This document shows positions 18,957 to 28,651 of a stretch of 31,591 nucleotides of DNA, in pieces. The position numbers and the translations under genes are program-made. The notes under the pieces are model-generated. The model had not been told where the DNA came from, did not search any database, and saw only the letters and a list, made by a program, of their open reading frames with translations. Position 1 is the stretch's first letter. Every line of letters begins with the position of its first letter. The stretch is from Aduncisulcus paluster (taxonomy: Eukaryota; Fornicata), in the NCBI GenBank assembly GCA_024181965.1, contig BQXS01012454.1, positions 1-31,591 on the forward strand, in the 5' to 3' direction.

Positions 18957-19769
18957 ATGGTTAAAATATTTTTTGTAAAAGATTCGATCAAATTTATTTA
19001 TATTACACATCCCACTCATTCATGTGATGATATTACAAAAACAGTTTTAGAAATGAACAATCTCATTGTTCGACTTAAATATATTGCTGCAGGAATTGAA
19101 GACCTTGCTCATTATGGTCCTTCTAGAAAGCCTGAAGAAAGAGGTCTCTCTTACGCAACCCCTCCAACAAATCCTGACCCGTATAAGCAAAGAGTTGGAG
19201 AAGGTCTTTCCGCTGAAGCCTCCACTCGTTTGATTAGTCAAGTACAAGGGGCATTGAAAATGTATGATCCTTCCCTTGCTGATAGACGTCGTGACACTCT
19301 TCCTTCGACTCTTCACAATGCTCTTGATATTATGAAAGGAGCTGTAATGATTGCTTTTCCTCAACTTCTTCCCCCATATGACCCTATAAGTCTTCTTTTG
19401 CACACAGAGATGGACTGGGCTGCTGGTCACCAGACTTCAAAAGAGTTGTACAATCCTTCAAGCGATGTTCTGTGGTTTGCATCAAGTGCTTTATCAAGAG
19501 ATGCCTTATTGGAAGCATACATTGGGCGTAACGATAAAACAACAATTCGTGTAAGACCTGGAAGAAAAGGAAAAGGAGCACCAGCCAAAGAAACTGAAAT
19601 GAGTGAAGAAAAAAAGCAGATGATGAGTTTCTTTTACAAAAAACAAAAAGAACTTGAAGAATTGGAGAAAGATAAGTCCACTGATTATGCATCAAAGGAA
19701 TATGCTGATCCCCATGGCATGAAGAAAAACCTTCAAGGTATTGGAGATATCAGATTCCCCAGAAAATAG
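18957..19769 (+). CDS. CFAP298: CFAP298 (C21orf59/Kurly) cilia- and flagella-associated protein
   Basis: A 270-residue protein that aligns along its length with CFAP298 (human about 290 residues). The N-terminus MVKIFFVKDSIKF parallels the family beta strand. ALDIMKGAVMIAFPQLLPPYDPI is the best-conserved block (family ALDQLRGAVMIVYPMGLPPYDPI). YIGRNDKTTI, GKGAPAKE, and the helix SEEKKQMMSFFYKKQKELEELE follow in the expected order. The final GIGDIRFPRK matches the family GVKDIKWRPR end. In other organisms CFAP298 is needed for assembly of outer dynein arms and planar orientation of cilia, so this gene implies a motile flagellum. It lies about 200 bp downstream of RPL4 on the same strand but is not expected to be co-transcribed. 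ATG at 18957; stop TAG. Confidence 0.93.
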   Translation: MVKIFFVKDSIKFIYITHPTHSCDDITKTVLEMNNLIVRLKYIAAGIEDLAHYGPSRKPEERGLSYATPPTNPDPYKQRVGEGLSAEASTRLISQVQGALKMYDPSLADRRRDTLPSTLHNALDIMKGAVMIAFPQLLPPYDPISLLLHTEMDWAAGHQTSKELYNPSSDVLWFASSALSRDALLEAYIGRNDKTTIRVRPGRKGKGAPAKETEMSEEKKQMMSFFYKKQKELEELEKDKSTDYASKEYADPHGMKKNLQGIGDIRFPRK

Positions 19770-20143
19770 AATAATTATCGTCAAAACCTCATCATTAACC
19801 AAATATAAACATTCTGAGAATTAGATTTGCTCTTTTTAGAGAAGCATGTAAGCACAATCACTTTAGAAAGGATTGAGTTTTTATTTCTCGATATCCTCTT
19901 TCAACAAGTAGTAAATTTTGTCAAAATATGTCCTCAAATATATGTATTATTCAAAATTAGTTCACTTTGTTCTCAATTATTGCAATTTTAGTAATGGAGG
20001 ATTCAAAAACAAAGATTCAAAAATTTTGGTTTTGTTGACATTCGAATTTTGCCTTTCAAATATGATAGAAATACGGATGTTCTCCGAAACTTTCCAAACT
20101 TAAACAATATAATCTTTATAATATACCAAAATAGACTGAATAC
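19770..20143. other. Intergenic spacer
   Basis: A+T-rich spacer of 374 bp between two plus-strand genes. Apart from the CCAAAATAGACTGAA string close to the next ATG, I see no element. A 61-codon open stretch at 19918-20103 has no coding character. Confidence 0.5.
20126..20140 (+). promoter_or_regulatory. Candidate CAAAATAGA-like upstream element
   Basis: CCAAAATAGACTGAA ends 3 bases before the ATG of the membrane-protein gene. If it is an initiator, the 5' UTR would be only about 10 nt, which is plausible in compact protist genomes. Evidence is recurrence only. Confidence 0.3.
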
Positions 20144-20845
20144 ATGTGGTTACGGCATTTTCTTTTTCTTATCCTATTGTTATTCTTCTTTTGTTTAATC
20201 AATCACTCTCTATGCGATGACTCATGTTCTTATTCTGGAGGAACTCCTGAAGCAGGGTCTTGTGATGGTCCGATAACTCGATCTATCGCAAAGCGTTCTT
20301 CTCTATCTGTTACAAATAGTGATTGTTCTATTGGCCTTGTTCCTTACAAAAAAGATGGAAGCTCAACAATTTTATGTGGTGAATGTGTTCCTGGTACTTC
20401 AGGAACCGATTCTGAGAGTACTTGTGCTTTAAACGAATTTTGTACTGATAGTGCATCATGTGAGCATATAAAGTCTCATGAATTATATGGAGCAACCTGT
20501 CCATACGATGATATTATTTCTTTTACATCCGATGGTGCTGTTGTTGGTTCATCTTGGTGTGGCACAGGTCTTCGATGTATTCAACATCAATGTGTGGGTT
20601 GTGTGGAAGGATCAGTGAATTATACTGGTGGTTGGAGGATGTGCGTACATGGTGAATGGACGACATCTGCTTGGGTTCGGATCACCAAGGATCCAATTGC
20701 TCTGGCAGCACCACTCACAATTATACTTTGTTTCTTACTATTTATTCTTCCAGTATCATGTATGGCTTGTGCAAGAAGGAAGAGAGAAAAGATCGAAGGA
20801 TTATATTTTGAAGGTGAAGAAAGCAGTTATGACGACTCATATTAA
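20144..20845 (+). CDS. Cys-rich type I membrane protein, unknown function
   Basis: A 233-residue protein I do not recognise. It has a strong signal peptide (MWLRHFLFLILLLFFFCLI, cleavage probably after SLC near residue 24). The extracellular/lumenal domain of about 160 residues has many cysteines, including CGECVPG and CVGCVEG pairs reminiscent of EGF-like or other disulfide-rich repeats. One transmembrane helix lies near 187-210 (LAAPLTIILCFLLFILPVSC). A short basic-then-acidic cytoplasmic tail follows, ending SSYDDSY. The tail holds Tyr-based and acidic motifs that could act in sorting, which is inference. The CxxC-rich ectodomain plus a single membrane span recalls cysteine-rich surface proteins of metamonads, but the tail is not their usual conserved one. 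Confidence 0.85.
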   Translation: MWLRHFLFLILLLFFFCLINHSLCDDSCSYSGGTPEAGSCDGPITRSIAKRSSLSVTNSDCSIGLVPYKKDGSSTILCGECVPGTSGTDSESTCALNEFCTDSASCEHIKSHELYGATCPYDDIISFTSDGAVVGSSWCGTGLRCIQHQCVGCVEGSVNYTGGWRMCVHGEWTTSAWVRITKDPIALAAPLTIILCFLLFILPVSCMACARRKREKIEGLYFEGEESSYDDSY

Positions 20846-21231
20846 GTAAGTCGGTGATTAACAAATCGTCAGATCTTATATTGAACACCGGTTTCTCCTC
20901 AAAGAAACAAAACCCATGTTTATTTTAAAATTTTTAATCACCAACCATCATCATTGTCAAAAATTACTCGATTGGGATATATAGGAACATTTTTTTTTGT
21001 GAAAGATAGCTAAACTCTCTCAATTTCAAATATTCCAACATTTGTTGTTCAACGCCATAAATATAGATTCTTGACGTTATAAGAACATTCCCAAATGGAA
21101 TAAATAAAATCATAACCATTCATATCTAGTCAAGAAAATAGCTATAACCAATCCATATTCCATGACGTATCAAATATAAATATATTATCATGAATATTAC
21201 TCAAATAGAATAATAATACTATCATAAATGA
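20846..21231. other. Convergent intergenic region
   Basis: A 386-bp A+T-rich stretch between the 3' ends of the Cys-rich gene and the RFC5 gene. It should hold both polyadenylation sites. I see no coding or structured RNA sequence. Confidence 0.5.
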
Positions 21232-22484
21232 TTATTTAGGAATCATTCCAGCAAGAACATAAGCTCCAGCCAAGGCGCCCAGTTGGATCCTAACGTTTCC
21301 ACCGCCTCCAATAGCTAATTCAATGTTACTGATCTCACTGAGAAGTTTGGCCTTATTTCCCTTTGGAAGACCAGTCTCTCCAACGGTAATATCAGCGAGA
21401 GCAGAGATGAGAGACGAGGGAGCGATACTCTCAGTGAAAACGAGATCCTCTAACATTTTTTTGTTTTCAACGACTGCATCAGATCCATATCTCGAATGAG
21501 CTGTGAGCAGAGAATTATATATGACTTTAGTTCGAGTGGGAGAGAGTACACCTGAGGTACGATAAACGTCTTCAGCAGTTACTTCACCCTCTTCTTCCTC
21601 CTCTTTCTCTCCCTCTCCTTTCTTATCACCGCACACAAATACACTCACACTTTGCAATACATTCAACATTTTACGCATATCTTGTTCAGCTTGATGCAAA
21701 AGAGCCTCACATCCACCAGGAGAGATCCGAATACTTTCGTTCTTCACAACAACGTCCAACACACTCCTCAATGATGATACGGGTAAGGGTTTAAACCTGA
21801 ATCTGGCACATCTTGACTGGATGGCCGGAATGATCTTACTCACATAATTACACATCAAGAAGAATCGAGTATGTTTTGAATACTTCTCCATAATACGACG
21901 GAGAGCAAATTGAGCATTACTAGCCAAGTAGTCAGCTTCATCGAGAATGACTATCTTCATTTCAGCCAAAGATGGGTGAATAGTGGTCTGTGAAGTATCA
22001 AGAGGATTGGAGCTTTCTGGTGAGGTCGAAGATGTGGTTGGTTTCTTGAGAGTGGGGAAAAACAATTTGCTTGTGGAGGCAAAACTTTTAATTCTTTCTC
22101 GAACGACATCAATTCCACATTCGTCGGAAGCATTAAGTTCGAGTATCATTGATTTATACCTCGAGGGACCGAATATTTCTTTACAAATTGCCATAATAGT
22201 TGTAGTTTTACCAGTTCCGGGTGGTCCATGGAGAAGCATGTGAGGTAATTCTCCTTTTGACAACATCTGCTTAACTTTAATAAAAAAAGAATATATGAGT
22301 AAATTACGAGATATTATAAGTGTAGAATGATTACACATTAAAAAAACAGCTATCAACGTAATGAAAAAACAAGACAATAGAACATACTGGCATGAATAAT
22401 GGGTTCGTGCGATTTAACGCCAGAAAGAGTATGTGGACGGTATTTTTCAACCCAAGGTAAAGTTTCGGGATTGTGAGTCACCAT
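21232..22484 (-). CDS. RFC5: Replication factor C subunit 5-type clamp-loader ATPase (spliced)
   Basis: AAA+ clamp-loader subunit, 379 residues after splicing of 22275-22387. Exon 1 (22388-22484) encodes MVTHNPETLPWVEKYRPHTL, the conserved RFC N-terminus. Exon 2 gives LPHMLLHGPPGTGKTT (Walker A), LELNASDECGIDVVR, ILDEADYLASNAQFALRRIMEKY (Walker B and box), and NYVSKIIPAIQSRCARFRF with the SRC arginine finger. These fit human RFC5/yeast Rfc3 better than RFC2 or RFC4. An insertion of about 30 residues rich in Ser/Thr/Pro precedes Walker B, and an acidic Glu-rich insertion lies before EDVYRTSGV. The protein loads PCNA at primer-template junctions as part of RFC; this is family knowledge. An unspliced reading would replace the WVEKYRP region with intron-encoded hydrophobic residues. 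Confidence 0.92.
22275..22387 (-). other. Intron in RFC5
   Basis: A 113-bp intron with donor GTATGT and acceptor TTAAAG, read on the minus strand. Splicing joins GCC A to TT AAG CAG and gives IIHAIKQMLSKGELPH across the junction, the expected RFC helix before the Walker A strand. The acceptor ending AAAG rather than CAG or TAG is the one that keeps the frame. Confidence 0.85.
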
Positions 22485-22950
22485 TATGAAACGAAATTGA
22501 TTGCAAATCAACAGAAAAAGCTCAATATGACTGCCAGCAACTCAACAAAGAAGAAATATACCACATATTGTTTTTTATTCAGCAGTATTATTTATTTATC
22601 TCAATATTTAACTTTCTATCGCATTTTGGGCCAGATAACTCTATCTACGGGAATACTTATAAAACCCCAGCTATGCGGGATAAAATACTAATATTATTGA
22701 GATAAAATTATAAATTACTCATTTCTTCCATAAAAATATTTATAATGTCGGAATTAACTCTCCAGACGAAATCAAAAGTTATCTGGAAATATAGATAGCC
22801 ATATTTGATAGATTATATGTCTTTTAACGTTAAAATGTTTCATAATTAAAAATTTATTTCCCCTTTCCATGTTTATCCTAAAATAGATATCTGAGAAGTT
22901 CATACTCACAATTTCCTTATAGAGCCAATTTTGAGCCTATCTAAGTACAT
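22485..22950. promoter_or_regulatory. Divergent promoter region between RFC5 and eL33
   Basis: A 466-bp A+T-rich spacer between divergent starts, so it should carry both promoters. CCTAAAATAGATA at 22877-22889, 61 nt before the eL33 ATG, resembles the CAAAATAGA-like strings upstream of other plus-strand genes. No other element is clear. Confidence 0.4.
22877..22889 (+). promoter_or_regulatory. Candidate CAAAATAGA-like upstream element
   Basis: CCTAAAATAGATA is a one- or two-base variant of the string before RPL4 and the Cys-rich gene, at a similar distance from the ATG as in RPL4. Confidence 0.2.
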
Positions 22951-23446
22951 ATGCCCGCTCGGTACGTGTTTATTTATCCATTATAATCTCTATCTCCTCC
23001 AAAATATTTGTTTTATGTCGATTGTATTAACATTTTTTCATTTTTATCCTTCTTATCTCCAATCTCTTGTCTATTTTGATATTTTTTGAACTTTCCTTTT
23101 ATTATTGTTAATTTTGTTTTTTATCATATCTATTATTTGAATTAGTCTTTACGTCAAAGGTACTTTCCTCGGTTTCCGTCGTTCTCTCTATTCCCAACGT
23201 TGTTCTACCTCCTTGATCGGTGTTGAGGGTGTTAAGACCAAGAGCGACGCTCGTTTTTACCTCGGTAAGCGTGTTGCTGTTGTCTACAAGAAGTCCAGCA
23301 AATCCGACCAATGTGGTATGATCTGGGGAAAGATTGTTGCCACCCACGGTAACTCTGGTGTTGTTCGTGCTAAGTTCGAGTCCAACCTCAACCCCCGTTG
23401 GATGGGACGTACCGTCCGTGTCATGATGTACCCATACAAGGCATAA
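22951..23446 (+). CDS. RPL35A: Large-subunit ribosomal protein eL33 (RPL35A), spliced
   Basis: A 103-residue eL33 protein made by joining 22951-22961 to 23146-23446. Exon 1 supplies only ATG CCC GCT CG, and splicing gives MPARLYVKGTFLGFRRSL, which parallels the human MSGRLWSKAIFAGYKRGL. Later hallmarks are FYLGKRVAVVYK, IWGKIVATHGNSGVVRAKFESNLNP and the C-terminal RVMMYPYKA. Without the intron the protein would lack its first ~25 residues. Length is close to the family norm of 105-110. Codon use is strongly biased, like RPL4 and ARF1. AATAAA occurs a few bases after the TAA stop (23450-23455). Confidence 0.95.
22962..23145 (+). other. Intron in eL33 gene
   Basis: A 184-bp intron with donor GTACGT and acceptor GAATTAG. 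It interrupts codon 4 after two bases (CG|T, Arg). It is the longest of the four introns and the only one with C in place of T at donor position 4. It contains an extended T-rich stretch before the acceptor. Confidence 0.88.
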
Positions 23447-23636
23447 ATAAATAAAGTGACATAGACTTCATCATTTAGGTTATTATTTTGCAAATAAAAT
23501 CAAAAATATTTATTTTCATCATTAATATACCGGGAAAAAGCAATATTGTCCCATTATCAATACTGCTGATCAAGGGTCACTCAGGACCACTATCCCAAAA
23601 ATTATTGCATTAACATTGAGTATAAACCAAATCATA

Positions 23637-24320
23637 TTATTCATTCTTTGAATTTCCGAGATAAGGGTAATTTTTATCGATACTAGAACCTTTCATCTTC
23701 ATCATCCAAATTGTCATTGGAACAGCAAAAAGAACGGTCATTACTGCAATAATGGTCTGTTGAAGCACAGGACCATTCATATAAGTGTGGGTGTCATCAT
23801 TATCGGCATCAGAGATGAAAGAAATTGTAACCTTTCTTTCACCCTTAATAAGATCATTTCTAACTCCTCCAGCACCAACAACAATAGTGGTAATATCAGA
23901 TTCATTATCGTTAGCAGCCAAAATACTCTCAATTTCTTGAGGTGAAGATATTGATTGATACTGAATGGATGGACTATTTATACCAAAAGAAAGTCTCTGC
24001 ATCATTGATTCGGGCTGTTGGATAGAGATTACACTGCTATTATATTGCCAAATTTGAGAATCAAAGCCAATGGATAATTGACCATATGTATCTTTATCAA
24101 GTTTGTTAATTTGGATTATTTTAATATCACTCAAATCGGTATCATGAATCAAACACTCAAAAATATCTGTCATATGCTGAAAATCTTCCTTTGGAAAACA
24201 TGAGAGAGCACTTTCATTCGATGACTTCAAAAATATGGGTGTGACAAAAGGGATCTTTTGGCATTGCACACAAATCAATACCAAAGCAGAAAATAAAACA
24301 AACCTTACAATTGGATTCAT
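23637..24320 (-). CDS. Small type I membrane protein, unknown function
   Basis: A 227-residue protein with no family I recognise. A signal peptide is clear (MNPIVRFVLFSALVLICVQC, cleavage near residue 20). The lumenal part of about 165 residues has two cysteines (FPKEDF..FECL region) and several NxS/T sites. One transmembrane helix lies near 186-207 (QQTIIAVMTVLFAVPMTIWMM), and the cytoplasmic tail of about 20 residues is SSIDKNYPYLGNSKNE-like. The layout of signal, lumenal domain, late TM and short tail resembles V-ATPase accessory subunit Ac45/Big1-type proteins, but no motif confirms this. It is divergent from the ARF1 gene on the right and convergent with eL33 on the left. Confidence 0.8.
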   Translation of the reverse strand: MNPIVRFVLFSALVLICVQCQKIPFVTPIFLKSSNESALSCFPKEDFQHMTDIFECLIHDTDLSDIKIIQINKLDKDTYGQLSIGFDSQIWQYNSSVISIQQPESMMQRLSFGINSPSIQYQSISSPQEIESILAANDNESDITTIVVGAGGVRNDLIKGERKVTISFISDADNDDTHTYMNGPVLQQTIIAVMTVLFAVPMTIWMMKMKGSSIDKNYPYLGNSKNE

Positions 24321-24641
24321 GGAATTGGGATTGTTGTGTCAAAGATGGGGATGTCGTGGTTTGAGAGATCCTACAAATGGATGATTTATTCAAGAAAGAT
24401 TAAATAAAAATATAAAACACCGAAATTATTTTCAAATCTTTTATATTGTGAAGCAGGACACTCAATTCTATGAATTTTCGCAGTTTTTCTCAAGACTATA
24501 TTTTGGGCATTGGGCGTCAGGTAGAAGCTGCCTCCCTTTGTCACACATAGAAGAAAAGTATGTTATTATTTTAAAGTAATTATCGGGTCCATTTCATTTT
24601 GAGAGTTTCTTACATTATATTTTCTTTCTTTTACCTCACAG
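24321..24641. promoter_or_regulatory. Divergent promoter region and possible ARF1 5' UTR intron
   Basis: A 321-bp spacer between divergent starts. A GTATGT at 24558 and a T-rich stretch ending TTTTACCTCACAG at 24641 could bound an 84-bp 5' UTR intron that ends directly before the ARF1 ATG. The donor is the same hexamer used by the coding introns here. No coding sequence is gained, so this rests on splice-site appearance alone. Confidence 0.4.
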
Positions 24642-25288
<647 letters not shown>

Positions 25289-25537
25289 TTCTGAATATAA
25301 TATTTAGGTGTGAAATTTGACTTTTATATATTGGATGAAAATAAACAGCTGTTATCGTTAAGGATTCAAATCAAATTCATGATATTAATTGTGGACATTT
25401 TGTTATTTATACGATTTTAAAATAATAAACCATAAGTTCTGTCATTTCTGTTCAGAACTTCATTTTCTCTGTTTTCTCGACACCATCTTGAAGAATTGGT
25501 TTTTTCTATTTGTTTTCATTCTTTTTAGTCTCTTGTG

Positions 25538-27516
25538 ATGCCCATTTCTTCAAAGGATTTTGATAGATTTTCTAAAGTTGCATTTCTATGTAACTTGGAG
25601 CATGGATGGGAAGATGATCTTCCAATTCATTCTTTGTTGGCCAAAAAGCAAATTAAGATTTTGTTTAATGCTCGTTCTCTTATTGATTCAAAGAGATTCC
25701 AAAATATTATCTTCGCCTTTTCTTCTCCCGATATTGAGAGGTTGTGTAAATCGTTGAAACAACATCAATCGGAATTGTATTTTGCCTTATTTTATACTAA
25801 ACAGCAATTTTCACAATATTTAGAAGTTCCTGCGTCTAATATTGTTATCACAGCAGCTCCTTTGATTGACGATCGGGATGACCATCCAGAATTGCTTAAT
25901 TTATATCAAAATCGCTATTTTGTTGGCGCTATGCTTCAATACTTAAAAGAAATTCTTTCCAATTGTATCGGAGATGATTGCTATCGTGTTGTTTCCTGTA
26001 CTTCATTAAATATGCACTCAAAAAAATCTTGTTTGAAATTCGAAGTTATTTTTCGATCAAGAATAGCAGCCCTTCTTTGTTCTATGATTGATGGATTCTT
26101 TCTTCGGCTCAATCTCTCAAATTATATTTTGCCTTATTTTATACTAAACAGCAATTTTCACAATATTTAGAAGTTCCTGCGTCTAATATTGTTATCACAG
26201 CAGCTCCTTTGATTGACGATCGGGATGACCATCCAGAATTGCTTAATTTATATCAAAATCGATATTTTGTTGGCGCTATGCTTCAATACTTAAAAGAAAT
26301 TCTTTCCAATTGTATCGGAGATGATTGCTATCGTGTTGTTTCCTGTACTTCATTAAATATGCACTCAAAAAAATCTTGTTTGAAATTCGAAGTTATTTTT
26401 CGATCAAGAATAGCAGCCCTTCTTTGTTCTATGATTGATGGATTCTTTCTTCGGCTCAATCTCTCAAATTATATTTTGCCTTCAAATCCTACTGAAAAGG
26501 ATTTGAAAGATATTCCACCTGTCACTAACTGTGATGTTATATTATACGCCTCTTGGTTTGTTTCTGACACGGAGGAACTCCCATCTGATGATTGTGTTAT
26601 CGTTCATGTAAATAAGGCAATGTTGCAAGATTCGGGCGGAGTTTTGACGTCGTTCCGCATTAGAATGATTCTAGAAAAAATGTTTGGTCGGATTAAAACA
26701 TGGAATTGGCGAAATGCTCACTTGAAATGGTGTAATGGGACCATTTCATTTGTATCCTCAACATCTGCCACGAAAGCCATTAAATATGGCAATCTAAAAG
26801 TTACAAAACAGTATAGTATTCCCCTATGCCCATATCAAAAGAAACATACTCAACACATTCCCCTATCTGTTGCTGTTGGTCCAGATATCCCTATTGGCAC
26901 AACATCTGGCGGCTCTGAGCATTCTCACCATCACTCAGGCCATTCCTCCAGCCACCAGCATTCAAGCCATCGCTCCACTTCCTCCCGACACATCGGATAC
27001 GGTCTTCCACATCCAGAATTGACTCATGAACCTCCAAAGATACCTCTTGCTTCAACCGAAGAGAAAATAGATACCTTCCATCCTATTCTGATATCCCACA
27101 CTCCAGATTTCCACTCAACTTCTACTCAACCCGATCCAGATAAACCCATTGGCAACATTGATTCCGGGAGCTCCATTTTCTCTTGTTCCGTCACTGGCTC
27201 AGATTCCCCTCAAGGTGCTCAGATTCCACATTCGGAATCCTCGACATCCCTTGCCTCCAGTGATCACCATGGATCCTTCATATTCCCCTCAACTTCAATA
27301 TATATTCCAAAGCAGGATGATATGACCTTGTGTCCCGTCTGCAAATCTCCCTCGTGTGCTCATCTCTTGCACCCCATCTGGGCAATGCGACAAGATATGG
27401 CTGCAATTGAGGAGAGAGTCTTTGGTATCCTGGGTTCCGTATATCCTATTTGCCAACAAGTTGAAAAAGAACTTTCATCTAAAACAGTTTCCAAAGAGAA
27501 GCGTTGGAAGAAATAA
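25538..27516 (+). CDS. Unknown protein, frame broken by a 347-bp tandem duplication
   Basis: Start ATG 25538 and stop TAA 27514-27516. I do not recognise the family. The N-terminal ~190 residues look globular, mixed alpha/beta (MPISSKDFDRFSKVAFLCNLEHGW onward), and a 347-bp part of this is present twice. Because 347 is not a multiple of three, the first frame stops at 26168-26170 soon after the junction and a second frame carries on from about 26209. Removing one copy leaves 1632 bp, exactly 544 codons, so the gene is probably intact in the cell. The later part has a possible alpha/beta region ending near DVILYASWF. A His/Ser-rich low-complexity linker (SHHHSGHSSSHQHSSHRS) and a C-terminal Cys/His cluster (CPVCKSPSCAHLLH) that may bind zinc follow, then a helix with a charged end. 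Neighbour ARF1 ends 249 bp upstream. Confidence 0.7.
25778..26471. repeat. 347-bp tandem duplication inside an unknown gene
   Basis: Copy 1 is 25778-26124 and copy 2 is 26125-26471. Both are followed by the same 11-base string TATTTTGCCTT (26125-26135, 26472-26482), which is also at 25778-25788, so the breakpoints share 11 bp. The two copies differ at one base that I can see: C at 25915 versus A at 26262, a silent Arg change. One difference in 347 bp fits either two alleles joined by an assembler or a very young duplication through short direct repeats. Confidence 0.92.
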
Positions 27517-28651
27517 TTTATTAATCGATTAAAATGAAAATTATGATATATGATTCCCCATTCCAATCTCTATTATTTTTAATGTTACACGTTGTTAATT
27601 CTCAGCTCGAAATGTTCTGAAAATTGCAATTTCCCCCGAGAAGATCCTGCCTTTACGTTCCAATGTTCCTTTCTCTCTTCTCACACGTTTATCCGTCTTA
27701 AGTATGCTATTCTATCATTTATATATATATTTATATATTTTATGATACTTGATTTTTTTCTAAATCTTTTCCGTCTGTAATTTTGATATTTTATTTTGTT
27801 AGTGTCATTTTCTTTTTGAAAAAGTGAATGTTTGTGTTCTATTTAATTTGTTATATTGTAACCATTCACTTTCAGCCCGAAAGCTGAGCATTTAATTTTT
27901 GTTTTTGTTTTTTTCATTAATATGAGCATGACACATAATATGGAGGTAAGCCATTTAAATATTCCTATCAGTTTTAGTTTAAATATTTTGACTTAATCAT
28001 ACTTAAATGGTAATACAGCTCGTTTTTTTTTATATACCATTTTAGAGTCAATATTTATAATTTTTTTCTTTCATTTCTGTTTAAATAATACCTATAATCA
28101 AAGGAGAAATAAACCATAAAAGGTAAGATAACGCTATAATATTATGATATTTGTTTTGAAAACGATGTGATCCGTTTCATACAGCAATAGTCACTTGAAC
28201 AAACTATACGCATATTATTACAAATATTCATGAATAATATCGTTAATATTAGCAGATATCTCGTAATAGTTACTATTGACAGCTATAAAATTTGACAGTT
28301 TGAAATCAACAGAATAATAAACAAAAAGAATATAATGGTTTCAAATTTCATTTATACATTGAACAAAAATAGAAAATCCATCGAAATAATTCGTAGTTGA
28401 TTCAAATCTAGTTGTGGTTGGAGGGCAAGATGCGTTTTGTCTTTTGTAATCAATTCATTTTGACAACAGTTTTTAAAGTGTTTTTGCGGAAATAAAAATG
28501 AGACGCATTTTAAAATAGAATAATTTTTACAACAAATTTTACTCCAAATAATTTTTCTTTCTTCTTCATTTGCCACGTTGATCCAAAAACTTGACAAAAA
28601 ATAGGCATAATAATTTATAACAATCGAATAAAGTACAAGGAATCCAAATTT
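27517..28651. other. Large A+T-rich intergenic region with a possible structured element
   Basis: 1135 bp between the unknown gene and the 3' end of the EF-hand gene, which is convergent. AAAGTGAATG at 27821-27830 is a perfect 10-bp inverted match to CATTCACTTT at 27863-27872. It is followed at once by a TCAGC-6 nt-GCTGA hairpin (about 27872-27887) and then long T runs. A (TA)-rich stretch lies near 27719-27740. The structure could be an unannotated small RNA or chance in A+T-rich DNA. An open stretch of 81 codons at 28352-28597 (-) has no coding character. Confidence 0.4.

Noticed and set aside
19918-20103. 61-codon plus-strand frame between CFAP298 and the Cys-rich gene
   Set aside because: Composition is that of non-coding A+T-rich DNA, and its start is weak.
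22275-22377. Hydrophobic N-terminus of the RFC5 protein
   Set aside because: It is intron sequence; splicing gives the conserved LPWVEKYRP start and no such segment.
27640-27670. U6-like GAGAAGATCCTGCC string
   Set aside because: It lacks the ACAGAGA box and the rest of the U6 core.
28352-28597. 81-codon minus-strand frame in the 1.1-kb intergenic region
   Set aside because: A+T-rich, no recognisable motif and no conserved feature; chance open frame.
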